The notes under the pieces: model-generated
What the model saw: only the letters and a program-made list of their open reading frames with translations
Told to the model about the DNA's origin: nothing
Databases searched by the model: none
Made by a program: the position numbers and the translations under genes
In this document: piece after piece, positions 42,369 to 51,732 of the stretch
How positions within the stretch are numbered: the stretch's first letter is position 1
How the letters are laid out: each line of letters starts with the position of its first letter
Assembly: GCF_950295315.1 (NCBI RefSeq)
Contig: NC_080185.1
Span: 43,877,237 to 43,941,236, forward strand
Direction: 5' to 3'
Origin: Erinaceus europaeus
Lineage: Eukaryota > Chordata > Mammalia > Eulipotyphla > Erinaceidae
Length of the DNA: 64,000 nucleotides

Positions 42369-42966
42369 TATGGGAAGGACCCTGGAGGCAGACTGTAGAT
42401 GAGCTTTGAGCAGGAGGGAACTTCTTCTAGGGAGGACCTCCCCTGTGACGAGGGTAGAACTTAAATATTTGCTTCAACCTGTACCCTTTTATTATTATTT
42501 TTTAATAATAAAATAAGAACTGGCCTTAAGAACTGGCCTTCCCCTTCTTTCTGGAATGGGGCAGAACTTGTGTCATTTTGACTGATTTGTCCTCACTTCT
42601 TCCCCAAGTCCTCTGCTCTAGAAGGCTTTTAAATCCGTGTGTAAAAACAGTATGGAGGACTTTCTCAGAATTTCCATCTCTCTCTCACCTGTGCAGGAGG
42701 TATCTACGCTATTGCTAAATTTCTTTTCATAATCTGCTTCATTTTGTAAGATTAAATGTTCAATCTCAAAGAACCTGGAGGGGCACAGAGACCATTTCTT
42801 TCCACTCCCACAGTGGAAATCAAATAATTGAAAAGAATTGTGTGCTATAATTAGCTGTGCATTTTTAGGGCGTTGATTCTGCTACCAGCAAGATAAATTG
42901 TAGACTTTGAATGAGTTACCTCAAATTTTCAATATGGACAATTTCTGAGGGGATTCAAAAATTAAA
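42369..42966. other. Unassigned DNA
   Basis: Unique-looking, with AAGAACTGGCCTT duplicated in tandem near 42,516-42,541. No coding signature. Confidence 0.45.
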
Positions 42967-42978
42967 AATAAGTAGGAG

Positions 42979-43107
42979 AGGGTGGGGGTATAGCATAATG
43001 GTTATGCAAAGAGACTTTCATGCCTAAGGCTCTCAAGTCTCAGGTTCAATCCCCCACACGGCCATAAGCCAGAGCTGAGCAGTGCTCTGGTAAAAAAAAA
43101 AAAAAAA
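42979..43107 (+). mobile_element. SINE family D, TSD resolved
   Basis: Perfect 12-bp TSD AATAAGTAGGAG at 42,967-42,978 and 43,108-43,119. Useful reference copy: it ends at GCAGTGCTCTGGT plus A run and has no TC tract. Confidence 0.93.
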
Positions 43108-43167
43108 GAATAAGTAGGAGAATGGCAACATGTTATTTATAAGATATATATTTGGTTATTCAGATAA

Positions 43168-43170
<3 letters not shown>

Positions 43171-43210
<40 letters not shown>
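43171..43210. repeat. (TA)n microsatellite
   Basis: Uninterrupted AT/TA run of about 40 bp. Confidence 0.96.
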
Positions 43211-43211
<1 letters not shown>

Positions 43212-43361
43212 TGTATTTTGTTTACTTTTATGATTTCTGGTTCAAAGCTCCTAAAATCCTTGGCACATCTGAAATAACTTGAGCAATGGGAATGTATTTT
43301 TGTGATAATATTAGTTTTCTTATGATAAATTCCTGAAATTAGTTCTGAACAAGGTAAACTT

Positions 43362-43588
43362 TTTAAAAAAAAAATAAAAAAAATTATTATCTTTATTTTT
43401 TTTAATTTACTGCATAGAAGCAGCCAGAAATCTAGAGGAATGGGGGAGAGAGAGACAGACACCTGCAGTCTTGCTTTATCACTCGTGAAGCTTCTCCCCT
43501 GCAGGTGGGGCCTGGGGGCTTGAACCCTGGTTCTTGCACATTGTAACATGTGCGCTCAAAACCAGGTGCATGCCACCACCTGGCCCTA
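43362..43588 (-). mobile_element. SINE family B
   Basis: AGAAGCAGCCAGAAATCTAG, CACTCGTGAAGCTTCTCCCC, GGGGGCTTGAACCCTGG and CACCACCTGGCCC head. Confidence 0.88.
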
Positions 43589-43589
43589 T

Positions 43590-43763
43590 TTTTTTTTTCA
43601 ATAGGATATAGACAGAGTGGGAGAGAAAGAGAGTGGGCAAGAAAGAGAGGAAGAGACAGAGAGATTACAACATGGAAGCTTTCTTCAATGTGGTGAGGGC
43701 TAGACCTGGGTCATGCACAAGGCAAAGCTGCACCTTATCTCAGTGAGCTGTTTCACTGGACCA
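43590..43763 (-). mobile_element. SINE family E
   Basis: GAGAGATTACAACATGGAAGC, GGCTAGACCTGGGTCATGC and CAGTGAGCTGTTTCACTGGACC. Confidence 0.72.
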
Positions 43764-43799
43764 CAGAATGGATGTCTTACTATTCATCGCAAGTCTCGT

Positions 43800-44414
43800 T
43801 TCACCACAAATAGGGAGGTTACTGAGATAGCTTTACAAAAACACAAAAAGATGGAGGCTGACTGTCTGGAGAACCAGCCTAGGCTAGAGGTTCGGAACTT
43901 TCAATCTAATCCCCTGATTTCCAGGAGGAGAACGGGACTAGCGGTTGAATCATTCACCTGTGGCCAGTGATTTAATCGGTCATACTTATGTAATGAAGTG
44001 TCCATGAAACCTTATAAACGAAGGACTCAGAGTTTCTGGGTTACTGAACACATGGTAATTTGGAGAGAGTGGGTACCATTAGAGATCATGGCACCTTTGT
44101 GCCCTTTCTCCAATATGCCGCCCTGAGTATCTCTTTATCTGGCTGTTCCCGAATTTTATAGTTCTGCAATTAATAAGCTATATCTAGTGAATTGAGGGGG
44201 ATTCTGTGTTTGTGAAACCTTGGCAAATTAATTAAACCCAAGGAGGAGAATGTGGTCTTTGAACTGGGGACACAGCATCAGTCTTGCCAGTCCTCAATTT
44301 GTGGAATCTGAAGCAGTCTTCCCAGGGTCAGACTCCAGCTGAATTGTAGAACCTCCTGCTTGTGTTCTGAGCACTGTTAGTGTGAGGGAAGATCCTTGTA
44401 TATATTGGAAACAG
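43800..44414 (+). mobile_element. Ancient LTR, probably mammalian-wide
   Basis: TTTAATCGGTCATACTTATG, TCTTTATCTGGCTGTTCC, GCAAATTAATTAAACCCAAGG and GTAGAACCTCCTGCTTG follow the order of an old mammalian LTR I recall but cannot name with certainty. It is heavily diverged and has no retroviral internal sequence beside it. Confidence 0.5.
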
Positions 44415-44427
44415 AATCCCAAATAGG

Positions 44428-44854
44428 GGAGTCGGCGGTATAGCAGTGGGTTAAGTGTACGTGGCACAAAGCACAAGGACTGGCATAGGGATCCCGGTTG
44501 GAGCCCCCGGCTCCCCGCCTGCAGGGGAGTCGCTTCACAAGCAGTGAGGCAGGTCTGCAAGTGTCTATCTTTCTCTCACCCTCTCTGTCTTCCCCTCCTC
44601 TCTCCATTTCTCTCTGTCCCATCTAACAATGGCATCAATAACAACAACAATAATATCTACAACAATAAAACAAGGAAAACAAAAGGGAATAAATAAATAT
44701 TTAAAAATCTTTGAAGATAAAAAAGCCCAAAAAATAAGGGCAACAAAAGGGAAAATAAATACATATTTTAAAAAATGTTAAACAATAACTATGACAGTAA
44801 AACAACAAGGGCAACAAGAGGGAATAAATAAATATTTAAAAATAATTTTAAAAA
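44428..44854 (+). mobile_element. SINE family A with triplicated 3' tail
   Basis: TSD AATCCCAAATAGG at 44,415-44,427 and 44,855-44,867. The AACAACAA..AGGGAATAAATA tail unit occurs three times (from about 44,640, 44,735 and 44,785) inside one TSD pair, so the copies belong to a single insertion or arose from it. Confidence 0.92.
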
Positions 44855-44884
44855 AATCCCAAATAGGAACTCTGTGGGCCTTCT

Positions 44885-45150
44885 GCATTTTTTTTTTAAC
44901 ACCATCAGGTTTATCTCTGGGGCTCAGAACCTGAACTAGCTCCACCATTTCCCGGGGACCATTTCTTTTTTTTTTCTTTCTTTTTGATTGAAGTGAGAGA
45001 TAGAGAAAAATATAGAGGGAGACAGAGAAAAGGAGAGACACCTGCAGCGCTGCTCCACTGTCTGTGAAGCATTCTCCCACATGTGGAGGCTGGGTGATTG
45101 AACCTAGGTCCTTGCACATGGCAACATGTGTGCTCTACTGGGTGGGCTAC
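44885..45150 (-). mobile_element. SINE family B with module, target of the ERV
   Basis: Antisense module, TC block, GGGTGATTGAACCTAGGTCC and head GCTCTACTGGGTGGGCTAC. The next bases of the SINE (CTAGAAGGGC-like) lie beyond the provirus at 48,679. Confidence 0.85.
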
Positions 45151-45512
45151 TGTTGTTGCGGCGGTCTGGTGTCAGGCTGCACCACTGAGAAGAGAGTGGA
45201 CATCCAGAGCAAAGAGGTACACAAATCTTTATTATAGGATGGGGGGCGTTTGGTTCAGACCACGTGGAGCCAGCCGGCAATGGCTGTCCCCACTACCTGA
45301 CCACGGGGGGAGAGAAGGGGGCGAAATCTGAGAGAGGGGGAGCTGAGAGCCCAGAGAGAGTGACGGGGGGGGGGGTGAGGGGGCTTTTTATTGGGCGACA
45401 ACCAGGGGTGACGTGTCGGGCCAGGATTGGTTGAAGGGGGTACTGCTAGGATTTCGCTGGGCGTAGTAAAACCTGGGGGCGGAGACTGCATCAGAATAAC
45501 TCCTCAGCAACA
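45151..45512 (-). mobile_element. 3' LTR of the provirus
   Basis: 362 bp, TGTTGCTGAGG...AACA on the minus strand. AATAAA lies at 45,228-45,233. The polypurine tract abuts its start. Confidence 0.93.
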
Positions 45513-45529
45513 TCTCCTCCTATCCCTTT
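45513..45529 (-). promoter_or_regulatory. Polypurine tract
   Basis: Reads AAAGGGATAGGAGGAGA on the minus strand immediately before the 3' LTR, the expected plus-strand primer position. Two pyrimidines (T and the bordering base) interrupt it. Confidence 0.8.
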
Positions 45530-45572
45530 ATATCTAAATGGACACAGTAAAGAAAAATGGAATGGAGCAGGC

Positions 45573-46330
45573 TTAAATGTTTTTAAGGAATGCCGTGCTC
45601 AGGTGGGAAGATGTAGGACTTTCTGTGGAGGAGGGAAGGCTTAAATGGCTGCCAACCTTGTGAGATTTATGCGTCCTCCTGTGCTCCACCCCTCTTTTCT
45701 TTAATGCAGGAATGAGAAAATCACGTAAGGCATAGAGATCTGTATCTGATTTTCCCCATATTAAAATATCATGTGTATAATGAAAAATATTAAGGCCCTT
45801 ATGAATATATGGGACAAGGGCAGATTTAACAGCCTCCTGACAAATAGTAGGACTATTGGCCATACCCTGGGGCAGCACCACCCATTCAAATCTATCAGCA
45901 GGGCTGGCGTTATTAATAGACGGAACAGAGAAGGCAAACCATTTACAATCTTGCAGATGCAAGGGAATAGAGAAAAAACAATCTTGTATATCAATAGCTA
46001 TGATTGGAATTCCCATGGGAATTGCAGAAGCAAGAGGCAAACCCCTTTGGGGGGAGCCCCAGACCTGCATGGTTTTATTTACTGCACGGAGATCTTGAAG
46101 GAGGCGCCATTTTCCTGAGCACTTTTTAATCACAAAGACAGGAGTATTCTATGGGCTTCGAGAATGACGAATGTGTCCCAAGGACAACTGCTCTCGGATG
46201 AGCTCTTTTAAAATTTCTAGCTTATCCCTAGGTAAAGGCCACTGTTCCACCCAGACAGGCTCATTAGAAAGCCAGCTTAAGCGGGGTGTTTGGCTACGAA
46301 CAGTGGCATTTAGTATTGGGGGTGCTGAAT
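45573..46330 (-). pseudogene. pol: Truncated pol: reverse transcriptase fragment
   Basis: The frame begins near 46,330 with the conserved N-terminal RT leader (TPRLSWLSNEP, then VEQWPL) and carries an in-frame TAG at 46,149-46,151. The 186-codon frame below the stop shows the LLQDLRAVN block, motif A AIDIQDCFFSIPL, motif B LPQGMANSP and a motif C position reading YTHD at 45,768-45,779. The family's motif is YxDD, so one catalytic aspartate is replaced by histidine. The last ~40 residues (GVEHRRTHKSHKVG onward) do not read as RT and probably cross a deletion junction. Thumb, connection, RNase H and integrase are missing. Inactive on three counts. Confidence 0.9.
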
Positions 46331-46657
46331 AGACCTGGTATTGCAGGAATGAGTTTTATGCTCTGCAGAGGCGTCTGTGGATATCCTAACATCAAGACAT
46401 TCCAGAAGATCCCTGCCCAGTAGGTTGGTGCTAATATTAGCTACCAAAGGGCGGAAGTGTCCGGTAGAACCTTCCAGGTCTTCCCACATGAGTGAGTCTC
46501 GTGTGCAAAATGATTGGGTCATCCCTCCTATTCCATGTATACTGGGTCCAGGGATAAGTTCCCAATCTTGGGGAACCTCTTCTTGCCTTAAAATCGTCTT
46601 TGCTGCCCCCGTGTCAATAAAAAATTTAAAAGGAATATTGCCAATCTTTACTGTCAT
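46310..46657 (-). pseudogene. pro: Retroviral aspartic protease
   Basis: A 115-codon open stretch with the catalytic DTGA at residues 15-18 of the displayed frame (FFIDTGAAKTIL), a flap-like IHGIGGM and the C-terminal LLGRDLLE helix. This is the best preserved domain of the provirus. It would be made as a Gag-Pro fusion by frameshifting in class II viruses; the upstream frame here is broken. Confidence 0.9.
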
Positions 46658-46993
46658 AGAAGGGTGGCCCTGTTCTAAAACAGGAGTGGTCCCTTACAAC
46701 ATTTTGGACAAACAGTACGTGGTCTCTGGCTCCCTGACTGAAAGCGGGGTTGCTCTGGCTCGAGGCGTGGTTTCCCTGACTGGAGGCGTGGTTGCAGCTT
46801 ATCAGGACAACCAATGTCCTTCGCGACCGCACTGAAAGCAGGCCCTGTTTTGCTTACGTGGGGCAACTGCATAAACCTGTGTCGTAGCGGGTGCCCCATA
46901 ATTGCCTGATGTAAGTTCCTGTGTCGCTAGAATCCAATTATCTGGGTGTAGGTGTTTAAGATTAAGGCATGCCTGTGGGAATTGTGGTGTCAT
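46640..46993 (-). pseudogene. gag: gag 3' part: nucleocapsid region
   Basis: The frame at 46,802-46,993 holds CFQCGREGH, the first three ligands of a CCHC zinc knuckle, and then stops after HWLS. The final cysteine side continues in another frame (CPDKLQPRLQSG), so a frameshift lies inside the knuckle. A CPKC motif near 46,705 looks like the start of a second, damaged knuckle. Between the knuckles runs a repetitive QSGKPRLEPEQ-type linker. Confidence 0.82.
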
Positions 46994-47041
46994 GCCTTCC
47001 CAGACAATAGAGCGCAGGAGTAGTGCGTGGACGTCAGGATT

Positions 47042-47830
47042 TTAAACCTTTCTCTCTAAGCTTCTCTTCACCCTTGAGATGAAGCTCGCCAATGATTCAT
47101 CAGAGCCTTGGTGAAAAGAGTTAATGGGAGCTGACAAATCTACATCGGGTGTGGTCACCCTTTCCCATGCTTGTGTTGCACAGATGCGTACCTGTTCAAA
47201 ATAACCGGTTGGAAACCTGGCTTCTGCCTGCTGAGCTCCAGATTCATAAGCTCCTGCTCCAAACAAAGCATCAGAATTCCATTCTACCTGTTTGTTACTA
47301 TTTTCCTGAGATTGTCTAGAGCATTCATCGCGGAAGCATGCCTGCCACTGAAGATAGAGTGGGTCTGGGAGTGCAGCACGAGCCAGATCTTTGCAGTCCT
47401 GTGGTGTATTAAGATGCTGGTAAAAGCTCCTTAAGATGGACTTGGTCCATTGAGCATGAATACCGTCCTCCCTGACTGCTTGCCTGAGTGTTCCAAGTTC
47501 CTTAGCGGAGTATGGCTGCCAAGGCTGAGGGTTTTGTTTAGAAGGGGCCATGTTTACCGGGAAGGTGTGGATTTGGTCCGATGGCACGGGAGAGGCAGCT
47601 ACAGAAGTGGAAGGTGCCGTAGAAACTGCTGTAGTGGCCTCAGGGGAAACTGAACGCATATCTACAGGGATGGAGCTCCCGTGGTGGACTGCACATGGTT
47701 TAAAGTCTTTAAATGCTGAAAAAATATCCTTTAGCTCTCGTATCTCAGCCACTAGGTCCCTTAATGATGACGTATCAGCAGGGAGCGGGGTCAGGGAAGA
47801 GGAAGCCTCAGGCAGAGCTGAAACCGGGGT
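47042..47830 (-). pseudogene. gag: gag: matrix/linker end and capsid
   Basis: The open frame extends upstream of the GTG at 47,752 to about 47,830. It contains a coiled-coil AEIRELKDIFSAF, a Ser/Thr/Pro-rich linker, a capsid N-terminal domain (WTKSILRSFYQHLNTPQDCK, PDPLYLQWQACF) and the major homology region (QGSDESLASFISRVKRSL). It stops at ERKV inside or just after this region, so the capsid C-terminal domain is cut short or continues in another frame towards 46,993. Confidence 0.88.
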
Positions 47831-48035
47831 GGCAGGGGCAGGGCGAGGTCAGGAACACAGAAGCTGCAGGCGGAGCTGAAACCGGGGCAGCAGGGGGCGG
47901 GGTCAGAGGTGGAGCGTCCGAACACGTGTACGTGTCTGTGGGAACAGAATTCTTGAGTCTAGCCGCTGATCGCTTAGGACGTCTAAGTCTTAAGCACATG
48001 TGATTTAACTCTCGTATCTCAGCCTCAAGGTCACT
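47730..48035 (-). repeat. Internal duplication in gag
   Basis: Two copies of a segment encoding AEIREL (about 48,010-48,030 and 47,735-47,755) lie about 275 bp apart. Between them, two tandem G/C-rich units starting GAAACCGGGG (near 47,820 and 47,878, plus strand) encode the proline-rich tract. The frameshift falls in this repeat. Confidence 0.75.
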
Positions 48036-48197
48036 TATCCTTATGGCATACCACGTTTTACATATCTTGAAAGTGGCGACCACAGTTATAAAAATCCAAG
48101 GGGTAGCGAAAATTAAACCATTTATGACAACGCAAATCTGTCCCAGGTCAAGAGATAATGACTGGGACACCTCCTCATAAAATGAAAAATTTCCCAT
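47808..48197 (-). pseudogene. gag: gag N-terminus with membrane segment
   Basis: I take the ATG at 48,195-48,197 (MGNFSFYEEV) rather than an earlier in-frame ATG at 48,237-48,239: it lies closer to a typical Gag start and gives a Gly at position 2. Residues ~21-45 are hydrophobic (ICVVINGLIFATPW then IFITVV), followed by basic residues, a coiled coil DLEAEIRELNHMCLRLRR and a Pro/Ala-rich tract. The frame ends at 47,808. Coding continues in another frame at 47,830, so one frameshift splits matrix from capsid. Confidence 0.8.
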
Positions 48198-48300
48198 GGT
48201 GGAGGGAAACGCGGGGCCACAGAGGTGGGCGGATGCCACTTACCTGTGTCTGGGCGGTTTCGGGGACCTCAGGCCGGGCCACCCAGCAGGGTGTGGGCAT

Positions 48301-48318
48301 GGAACACGATGGGCTCCA
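48301..48318 (-). promoter_or_regulatory. Primer-binding site
   Basis: Reads TGGAGCCCATCGTGTTCC on the minus strand, two bases after the 5' LTR. It matches the recalled site for tRNA-Lys(1,2) at 13 of 18 positions, the best fit among common primers. The assignment is tentative. Confidence 0.7.
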
Positions 48319-48320
48319 GA

Positions 48321-48678
48321 TGTTATTGTGGTGGTCTGGTGTTGGGCTGCACCGTGGAGAAGAGAGTGGACGTCCAGAGCAAAGGGGTACACAAATCTTT
48401 ATTATAGGATGGGGGGGGTTTGGTTCAGACCACGTGGAGCCAGTTGGCAATGGCCGTCCCCACTACCTGACCACGGGGGGAGAGAAGGGGGCGAGATCTG
48501 AGAGAGGGGGAGCTGAGTGCCCAGAGAGAGTGAGGGGGGGGTGAGGGGGCTTTTTATTGGGCGACAACCAGGGGTGACGTGTGGGGCCAGGATTGGTTGA
48601 AGGGGGTACTGCTAGGATTTTGTGGGGTGTAGTAAAACCTGGGGGCGGAGACTGCATCAGAATAACTCCTCAGCAACA
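48321..48678 (-). mobile_element. 5' LTR of the provirus
   Basis: 358 bp, TG...CA ends. TTTTTATT at 48,551-48,558 (minus strand AATAAAAA) may serve as TATA-like core. AATAAA is at 48,396-48,401. Confidence 0.93.
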
Positions 48679-48697
48679 GGCTACTAGAAGGGCATCT

Positions 48698-49032
48698 CTC
48701 TCTCTCTCTCTCTCTTTTTCCTCCAGGGTTATCGCTGGGGCTCAGTGCTTGCACTATGAATGCACTGCTCCTGGAGGCTATTTTCCCCCTTTTGTTGCCC
48801 TTGTTTGTCGTTGTTGTTATGGCTGTCGTTGTTGGATAAGACAAAGAGAAACGGAGAGAGGAGGAGAAGACAGAGAGGGGGAGAAAAAGACAGACACCTG
48901 CACACCTGCTTCACTGCTTGTGAAGCGATCCCTCTGGAGGTAGGGAGCCAGGGTCTCGAACCAGGATCCTTACGCAGGTCCTTGCACTTTGAGACATGTG
49001 CGTTTAACCCACTGTGCTACCGTCCGACCCCC
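48698..49032 (-). mobile_element. SINE family A with extension module
   Basis: Flanks AAGGGCATCTCT and AAGGCATCTCT (one base apart) mark the TSD, so this SINE landed in the remnant of the B SINE to the right of the ERV. (CT)n at its 3' tail. Confidence 0.9.
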
Positions 49033-49035
49033 CAA

Positions 49036-49335
49036 GGCATCTCTTATATTGTCTTCTCCCTAGACATATGGGAGGTTCTTTGGGAAGAATAGCCCTCCTC
49101 CTATTTGCTTTCCATCTCTACAAAGGATGCTCTGCTCTCCCTACTTTATTATTGAAATGCTGCATGATGTGAGATGTATACAGTTTTTAGATCAGGAAAT
49201 TTCTTGGGTAGTTATGTTTTTTCTGTGATGGGGCATCTAGTCAGTGATTCTGACTATATTTGGATGTGAAACCTCAAATATCCCTACAAATACTGTCTTC
49301 TTCAGTTGTCAAACACTAGGATTAAAAATTGCTTG
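49036..49335. other. Unassigned DNA
   Basis: No repeat or gene recognised. Confidence 0.45.
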
Positions 49336-49337
49336 TT

Positions 49338-49612
49338 GGGAGTCGGTTGGTAGCCCAATGGGTTAAGTGCACGTGGCACGAGGCAAGGACCGGAGTAGGG
49401 ATCCCAGGTCAATCCCCTGGGGGAGTCACTTCACAGGCAGTGAAACAGGTCTGCAGGTGTCTATCTTTCTCTCCCCTTCTCTGTCTTCCCCTCCTCTCTC
49501 CATTTCTCTCTGTCCTATCCAGCAACTGTGACATCAATAACAGCAACAATAATAACTATAATAACAATAAAAACAAGGGCAACAAAAGCGAAAATAGATA
49601 AATAAATATTAA
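49338..49612 (+). mobile_element. SINE family A
   Basis: GTCGGTTGGTAGCCCAATGG head; a deletion removes GGCTCCCCACCTGCAGG. Complete TC tract and tail. Confidence 0.9.
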
Positions 49613-49617
49613 AAAAT

Positions 49618-49833
49618 GCTTCTTATTTATTTACTTATTTTGAATAGAAACAGAGAAATTGAGAGAGGAAGGGGAAATAGTGAGGAAGACACACACACAC
49701 ACATACACCTGCAGTACTGCTTCACCACATGTAAAGCTTCCCCTCTATAGATGGAGACTGGGGGCTTGAACCCAGGTCCTTGTCCACCTGTAATGTGTGC
49801 ATTTAATCAGGTGCACTACCACTTGGTCCCCAA
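49618..49833 (-). mobile_element. SINE family B
   Basis: GAATAGAAACAGAGAAATTG, a short (CA)n, CACCACATGTAAAGC, GGGGCTTGAACCCAGG and GTGCACTACCACTTGGTCCCC. Confidence 0.88.
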
Positions 49834-49959
49834 AACTGAATTTTTTTTTTTATTTGTCTAGTTTCTTAGCCATCAGTGTTCTGGACTTAATATCATAGGG
49901 ACATGAGGACATTGAACTATTATAGAATGTCTACAACTAATAGAAATTCTCTCTTTTTT

Positions 49960-50985
49960 GAATTTTATATTAGTGATTTAATATTGATTTACAGAACTAT
50001 GAGACAACAGGGGTATAATTCCACACTATTTCCACCACTAGAATTCTGTGTCCCCATTCCCTCCATTGGAAACTGTTATGGTTCTTCTAAGGTCACAGAT
50101 ATGGATTGACTAGTATTTCTATAACTATCTATATTTACATATATTTGTCCATTTTTCTATGGTCCTGTCTTCTTTTCCTTTCTAAGTCACACCTCTACCT
50201 ATTGTTTCCAAGTGTCCTTTTTCTTTCATTATTTTTTCCTCTTCTTTTTCCAGGTCTTGATTGAATTGGAGTTCAAAGCCCTCAGATCATCTTCCCCTAA
50301 CATTTCTCATCTTCTGGGAGACGGACCAAAACTCTTTATAAGGTGCAGAAGGTAGGAGTTCTGGCTTCTGTAATTGCTTCTTCTTCTTCTTTTTTTTTCC
50401 TCCAGGGTTATTGCTGGGGCTTACTGCCTGCACTCGAATCCACTGCTCCTGGAGGCCACTTTTCCCTTTTGTTGCCCTTGTTGTTTATCATTGTTGTTGT
50501 TATTTCTGACATTGTTGTTGGATAGGACAGAGAGAAATTGAGAGAAGAAGGGAGGACAGAGAGAAGAAGAGAGAGACAGACACTTGCAGACCTTCTTCAC
50601 CCACTGCTTGTGAAGCAAATCCCCTGCAGGTGGGAAGCCGGGGGCTTGAACTGGAATCCTTACGCCAGTCCTTACACATCATGCCATGTGCGCTTAACCT
50701 GCTGTGCTACAACCTGACCCCCCCTGTAATTGCTTCTTTACTGTACATGGACATTGGCAGATAAATCCATATGCACAGCCTGTTTCTATCTTACCCTGGT
50801 GGGGTAGGACTCAGGGGAGGTGGGGTTCCAGAACACATTGGTGAGGTCGTCTGCCCAGGGAAGTCAAGTTGGTGTCATGGTAGCATCTACAACTTGTAAG
50901 ATATAAAGCAGGATAAGACAATAAACGGAATAAAAAGTGGTAATAGAGCAGATGAGAAAAGGGATCTTAGGGTGGAAAGAAGCTA
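49960..50985 (-). mobile_element. L1 3' UTR (older variant) with nested SINE
   Basis: Antisense from TATTAGTGATTTAATATTG through CACTATTTCCACCACTAG and GGTGCAGAAGGTAGG. It resumes after the SINE with TGTACATGGACATTGGCAG and GTCGTCTGCCCAGGGAAG. Confidence 0.83.
50383..50723 (-). mobile_element. SINE family A with extension module inside L1
   Basis: Perfect 15-bp TSD CTGTAATTGCTTCTT (50,368-50,382 and 50,724-50,738), itself L1 3' UTR sequence. Confidence 0.93.
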
Positions 50986-51550
50986 GGAAGTCTGTAATAG
51001 GAATTCTTTTCTTCACTGTGTTATCAAATTCAACCAAAGTCAGAGTCTTTAAGAACTAGGTACATGTAATGTATTTTTTATGAAACACGTGTTTAATGAC
51101 CCCCTCATTGGAATTGGAGGTTGATTTCAATAACTTAGGAGTACATTGGAGAAGAGTAGACGTGGGTAATGTTATATGCAAAGAGGGAATTTCAGTTTGT
51201 TGTGGCTGTAGCTAGGGACTTCAGTGAAAGCCTGCCTTCTTGAGGACTGTTACTGTGGAAAATGGGGGGGAACTCCGCTAATTGTTTTATGCCCTCAGTC
51301 ATTGGGGGGAGGGAGTTTCCACCCTAAGAAAATAGATACATTGTTAAGCACGCTGAAGCTGTCTCAGTCAAAGAGAACTTGCCCTTTGCATGTGTAAGAT
51401 TTTTAAGATGAACTTTTTTGGGTTGGCTGCAAATAATGCTATGACAGTTGAGAGATAGGGGTTTTTCCAAGACTAGTGAAACTGTCCAGGAAATTGATTT
51501 GTCTTGGGAAATAACTAGGGTGTGTGGCAGATATGAGTGCCTCTCTAAGG
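50986..51550. other. Unassigned DNA
   Basis: No repeat or gene recognised; may include decayed L1 up to about 51,010. Confidence 0.4.
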
Positions 51551-51552
51551 AC

Positions 51553-51730
51553 CACCTGGGGGCAGGGAAATGGCTCACCTGGTAGAGTGCACATGTTGCC
51601 ATGCACAAGGACCCTGAATTGAGCCTGTCACTGGGAGTACCTTCAGGGGGAAGCTTCATGAGTGGTGGAGTGATGCTGTGGTGTCTCTCCTCATTGGGTT
51701 TCTCTCTCCTTCCCTGTCTCTACCCCTTTA
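51553..51730 (+). mobile_element. SINE family B
   Basis: GGGCAGGGAAATGGCTCACC head, AATTGAGCCTGTCACTGGG B-box region, AGCTTCATGAGTGGTGG and TC tract. Confidence 0.78.
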
Positions 51731-51732
51731 CT

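Larger units (their letters stand above)
45151..48678 (-). mobile_element. Defective class II endogenous retrovirus (betaretrovirus/IAP-like)
   Basis: A 3.5-kb provirus on the minus strand. Order 5' to 3' is LTR (48,321-48,678), primer-binding site, gag, zinc knuckle, protease, partial reverse transcriptase, polypurine tract and LTR (45,151-45,512). A perfect 6-bp TSD GGCTAC flanks it (45,145-45,150 and 48,679-48,684). RNase H, integrase and env are absent: the RT frame runs almost into the polypurine tract. Frameshifts and stops break gag, the knuckle region and pol, so no complete protein is encoded. TSD length, capsid type and DTGA protease fit class II retroviruses. By eye the LTRs differ at about 22 of ~358 positions, mostly CpG transitions, plus a 4-bp indel. 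That suggests an insertion of lineage age rather than mammal-wide age. The internal deletion may predate integration. Confidence 0.93.

Noticed and set aside
47171..48003. Plus-strand open frames across the provirus
   Set aside because: They are antisense shadows of the minus-strand gag frames.
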